This document shows positions 60,064-64,000 of a DNA stretch of 64,000 nt, piece after piece. The stretch is taken from assembly GCA_942486035.1 (NCBI GenBank), contig CALNXK010000182.1:852501-916500 (forward strand), given 5' to 3'. The position numbers and the translations under genes were made by a program. A model generated the notes under the pieces. That model made no database searches, was not told the DNA's origin, and saw nothing but the letters and a program-made list of their open reading frames with translations. Position 1 is the stretch's first letter, and the number at the start of each line of letters is the position of its first letter. Origin of the DNA: Porites lobata (Eukaryota; Cnidaria; Anthozoa; Scleractinia; Poritidae).

Positions 60064-62646
60064 GTATGTTGTTAAAAGCATACCATACTACAGCATGTTC
60101 ATTTTTGCAGCATGAAAGAAGTCTTAGGAATTCTTAACACATGATAGCATAATAATAATAAAAAAAAAAACAAACAACTAGACAGAAAACAACAAAAAAA
60201 AACAACAATAACATCAATTAGCGGCTTTAGATCGGTTATAGACTATTTTCCTTAATTGGAAAAGCACCGACCCTGCCCCCAAGCAGATGGACGTGAGATC
60301 TAACCGGCCGTTGGTCTTTCAAGAAATTGGTATATTCGGGTTGTGTTTTGGATCATGTCGCAGTTCACATGATCGCGGCCTTGGGCGGTTACGTTAAGCT
60401 GTCTCATAAAGAAGAAATTTGAACATTCATTTTTGTTGAAGATACTGAATTTATTTGATTATAATAAGCACCCAACCTCGAATTCCCGCGCATCTCGAAT
60501 ACACGCCCATCCTGTAGAGAGAAAAAGTTAATAGACGTCTAGCCTCAAATAAGCGCCCACCCCACCCACCACCACCCCCCTTCATCCTCTCGAAGATGGG
60601 GTATATTTTATGGTTGGTGGCGCTGCCGGAGGCCTGTGACGTCACCAACAATGGTCGCCATCTTGGCCGCCATTTTGGATTTTACGACGAATTAGAAATC
60701 ATGTTAAATCCGAGAGAAATGGCAATTTTTGTGCTTTACAGGAAAAATAAAACATAAATAAGCACTTTGCATGATTTTAGCCACAAGATTTACTTTTCTT
60801 GTTGAAAGAAGTTGAAAAAACATGTATTTTCGCCCAAAATTGGCTTGACAACTTGATACTTATGACGTCATATTTCGTAACCATGGCAACTGACCATTAC
60901 TAAACTTGTCTCAAAATCTGCGTGAGGTATGAACGATCAGCTGCTGAAAACGTCAGGTGCTGATGTTTTATCCTCTAGGAAAAAAACTCAGAAAAACCTT
61001 CCTAGGGCTAAAACCACAATAACAAATTAATTCAGACACCGCCCTACTCTTGGCCGTACTTAACTCATCAGTTAGGTTCGGCACATGAGTGGAGCGGCGT
61101 CCTACCGAGCCGGCCTTAGCTATTTGTTGTTCCCCGTGATGGTAACATTACGTCAATTCAGTTTTTATTAATGTTGATAAAACGAGGAACGGACAATGTT
61201 TTGGTTATGTTTCCTTCCCTTTTTCTTTATACTACAATTTCTATTTTTATGGATTAAACGTGAAGTGTTCCACAGTTCTGCAACAAACCTTAATTATCCA
61301 AAATACAATAGAAGTTGGAAATAGTTTAGTTTTTGCATGCGGCTGACCTATCATGGAATACAAAAACTAACAAAAAAAGAACAGATGTGTATAGGGTTTC
61401 CAAGAGTAAATTAATTAATCTTTTCAAAATAATCTTCAGCAGACTCATCAGCAGCAAATGCTCTAAAGACGTCAACAGCATCATTAGCAATTCAACTGTG
61501 CCGATAACCCTGTTGTGGGCCACCAACGGACTTAACGAGTTACCACAATTACGTTTCGATTTTCTTTCATCCTGTCTGGCAAATTGACAACACTGTTGAA
61601 AATTTAACTCAGCATCTACCATTTGGTCATATTGAACTCGTGTTTTTTCTCAGACTTAGAAGGTACCAAAAAGCCTGAATTTCATTAACAGTTACAACAA
61701 CTGTGATAAAATAATGCTAAACTAAGTGTAATATATTGATTAAATCATGAAAAATACAAATACTACCCGTTTTTCTAGAAAAAATGCAAATTTTGAAAAA
61801 AAAAAAAACATGGCTGTCACAATTCTGTTGCAATGGTAACACAAATATTGACGTACACGTCACGACGATTTTGAAATGTTCCCAGATAAATTTTGCGAAA
61901 AGTCGTTTTGTTTGGTGTTCCTAGCTTAAGGCTTTCTACAAATTACTGAAGATTTTCCAAAAAGTTTCCTGTAATTTCTGAAAAAGTTGCTCAAAAGTTG
62001 CTCAAAGAACAATCAAAAGTTGTTTTTGGTAGCGAAAGTTGCTCAAAAATTGCTCGAAAAAACAATTTCTTTGGCTTCCGACTAATGCTAAAATATGCAA
62101 ATTGTCTGTAGCCGATCAGCGTTACTTCAGTATAACTTTGTCCTCAATTAGCACCAAAAAAAAAATGTAATGAGCCAATAAAATTGCTGAACGATCTACT
62201 TCACCCGAGACACTCAAGTCAATCGCGTGTGAACCTTTGTCCACAATTTTGAATTTTCTCTAAAAACCGATGGCTTACCAGCCCTGCTACTTTTATCTTG
62301 CTTCTATGATCTGCCCCAGGGGGGAGGATTTAGCTCCTAAGATATTTTACAGGAAATGCATAAATTGTCTACTAAAACATGGTGAAATATGCCGCTCCGA
62401 TATCTCAAACAAACAAAAAAGGCTCCAAACGAAAAAAAGTTGCTCGAAATACGAGAAGTTGGCAAAAAACTTGTGGAAAGCCCTATCCACCTAGCTTGAA
62501 CAGTCCTCTAGTTATTCAACTTTTCAGCGAAGGGGAAGAGGGGGGAAGGGACTCAAAAGCTTCCCTGGGTTTGAAGAGGGATAGACAATTAAAAACAATC
62601 TGGTGTATAAACCGACTAAATTTCAAAAAGCAAATTAATCTGTCAG
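60064..62646. other. Intron, mostly non-coding
   Basis: 60170-60600 repeats 3345-3740. A decayed PTS exon is at 61443. The remainder holds no recognised gene. Confidence 0.55.
61443..61499 (+). pseudogene. Small PTS exon, right copy 2, donor lost
   Basis: A third copy of the 57-nt exon (342, 58714). The acceptor CTTCAGCAG is kept, but GTGTAG at the end has become GTGCCG, so the donor is gone. It would be skipped or read into the intron. Confidence 0.6.
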
Positions 62647-62733
62647 CAGTTTCAGAATTCCCACCAACAGTTTCATCAGCATCAAAGGCTCCAGATGCAT
62701 CAACAGTATCTTCATCAGCTACTCAATCGGCGG
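62647..62733 (+). CDS. PTS-rich exon 87 nt of the right gene
   Basis: The acceptor is CTGTCAG and the donor GCGG|GTAGGT. Phase 1-1, encoding a Ser/Ala/Thr/Val/Pro-rich stretch (VSEFPPTVSSASKAPDAST) with no stop. The flanks resemble the 57-nt exons, which look like shortened descendants of the same module. Confidence 0.65.
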
Positions 62734-63361
62734 GTAGGTATTTTCCTTAGGTTAGGATTAGCTCATCAGTAGAGAAAATTGAATACACTGATGCCGGTTC
62801 AGAGCTGTAATGTTTTGCATAATTATTATACCTTATTATACGGCTAAACTTGCGAGCGTACAATATGAAGCAAATACTGTGTTCTGATGGACCACCCGAG
62901 CAAGAAAGAAACTGCCCCTCGGGATTTCCCGCGTCGGTCCCGCAAACACAGGTTCTCATCATTTGGGCCATATATAGTAAATCCTCTATTTACAAAGCAT
63001 GAGGTCAAGAAGGCGGCTGGAGATAGCTGGCCTTGTTTTCTTTTCTTCTTTTACTTTTTCTTTTCATCTTGACTTCGTCTTGGTCTATAAATTAAACTCG
63101 CAAAGAAATAGAAAATGTTTTATCAACATTCAGCCAACATGACACCTCATACTCGACCATTAACGCATGATCGCCTCCTACCATCTGATTCTTATTTATT
63201 TATTTATTTTTTAAACCATCGACCTGTTTACCGATAGCAATTCTGGCTAAGTCACTTACAAACTAGCAAGGGAAAAACAATGAGGAAATAAGAAATATAA
63301 TACTCAAGCAACTGGAAACAATCTTACTGTCAGTATTAATTCTTATCGTGCTCCTTAACAG
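62734..63361. other. Intron of the right gene
   Basis: No exon recognised. A short (TTTA)n tract lies at about 63192-63210. Confidence 0.6.
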
Positions 63362-63445
63362 ATGTATGGTCATCAGAAGCCACACTGATACCAACAGCAG
63401 TTTCCACAGCTTATCCAGCGTCAACAACTCAACCACCCCAACAGG
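63362..63445 (+). CDS. PTS-rich exon 84 nt of the right gene
   Basis: The acceptor is CTCCTTAACAG and the donor CAGG|GTAGGT. Phase 1-1, encoding a Thr/Pro/Ser/Gln/Ala-rich segment (SSEATLIPTAVSTAYPA). It is the last exon visible. By analogy with the left gene, a C-type lectin exon may follow beyond the window. Confidence 0.7.
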
Positions 63446-64000
63446 GTAGGTAATTTTCTGTGCCTTTTCTTCGACTTGTTTCCCACTATCTCAATCTGTT
63501 TTTGTGTCTAGTGCGAAGCACGAGGACACTTTGTGAGAGCATAGAAAATTCGTTTAAGTACCTCATTATAATCCCAACTTATGACGTAACAGCCATAATA
63601 ATCCTTTAAGCTATACATTATTTTACTACTTTCGTGAAGGGGGACCATAGCGTTAGCACAAATTTGTTAACTTTGGATCTTTAACCATTTGGCATACTTG
63701 GAGAGTGCAACTATGTGCACTATGCATCAACCTCTTCCCCAGGGCGCTTTTCCCTGGCTTTGGAGGTGGGGCGGGAAAAGCCCCACCTCTAAAGCCAGGG
63801 AAAAGCGCCCTGGGGACGAGGTTGACTATGCACGTGCATATAACTAATCGTGAAGGCTTTTGGGCTAATCTTGAGGAGTTTTAGGATATTTGATTGATTA
63901 GAATTGGATTCGATAAAAGGACCTAAGAAAATAATCGCAACCAATTTAAATTAGACGATGAAAGATAACGACGAAGGTAGAGCAACCTTTTTTTGTTAGT
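63446..64000. other. Intron to window end, with a foldback
   Basis: Apart from the hairpin at 63727-63824, no feature is recognised. Confidence 0.55.
63727..63824. repeat. Near-perfect foldback element, about 45-base arms
   Basis: TCAACCTCTTCCCCAGGGCG is inverted as CGCCCTGGGGACGAGGTTGA. The arms continue through TTTTCCCTGGCTTT.GAGGTGGGGC. It is a longer relative of 7954-8023. Confidence 0.9.

Noticed and set aside
1..64000. CRISPR arrays, rRNA or bacterial-style operons
   Set aside because: No regularly spaced direct repeats with unique spacers and no rRNA signatures were seen; the window is eukaryotic.

Overview
The window is animal nuclear DNA. It has spliced exons with GT/AG borders, secreted-protein domains (PAN/Apple, EGF, Ser/Thr/Pro-rich and C-type lectin modules) and many foldback elements, MITEs and retroelement remnants. 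The mix suggests a cnidarian, probably an anthozoan such as a stony coral, but that is an inference from gene and repeat style and not a proven assignment.\n\nLayout. Bases 1-7616 hold the 3' part of a plus-strand gene: Ser/Thr/Pro-rich (PTS) exons and a terminal C-type lectin exon, with a hAT-like and a second MITE in the introns. Bases 8394-36377 are a tandem duplication of a unit of about 3.7 kb that carries a LINE reverse-transcriptase fragment. Copy A of this unit is split by a 20,532-bp Maverick/Polinton (adintovirus-like) element at 9196-29727. A 6-bp target-site duplication (CACGTA) flanks the element, and the uninterrupted site survives in copy B at 33443-33448. Bases 36400-42300 hold foldback elements, a possible RING-type terminal exon and a TIR-bounded element with a broken RecQ-type helicase. 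From 42331 to beyond the window runs a second plus-strand gene, a likely paralogue of the left one: signal peptide, PAN/Apple, EGF, EGF-Ca, then repeated phase 1-1 PTS exons. Its introns contain a TTAA-flanked MITE, a minisatellite and a decayed Ty3/gypsy element with a MYND-like finger.\n\nThe Polinton is visibly AT-richer than its surroundings and is a nearly complete virus-like gene set. It encodes protein-primed DNA polymerase B, a VLTF3-like zinc-ribbon factor, packaging ATPase, a repeat-built fibre, minor and major capsid proteins, two virion proteins with adenain-type cleavage sites, an adenovirus-type protease, a zinc ribbon, a parvovirus-type phospholipase A2, a chromodomain integrase, a candidate ssDNA-binding protein, a Bro-N/nuclease gene and several unknown genes. 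It is decaying: there is a frameshift in the ATPase P-loop, a frameshift in the coiled-coil gene, one in a small gene at 14147, and an in-frame stop in the Bro-N/nuclease gene. The longest ORFs are still open.\n\nThe most interesting signals are regulatory. (1) Most element genes start directly at an A/T-rich TAAAATG-like box, as in poxvirus-type late promoters, and the element encodes a VLTF3-like factor. The terminal genes and PolB lack the box. PolB and the gene facing it at the other end instead have a hairpin upstream of the start. (2) All four convergent gene junctions carry a perfect AT-rich palindrome with 13-14 bp arms, and two of them also share an 18-nt GC-rich motif. (3) The protease and integrase ORFs have no usable AUG and begin where the preceding stop codon overlaps AUU or UUG. 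The protease ORF also overlaps an in-phase A AAA AAC slippery site.
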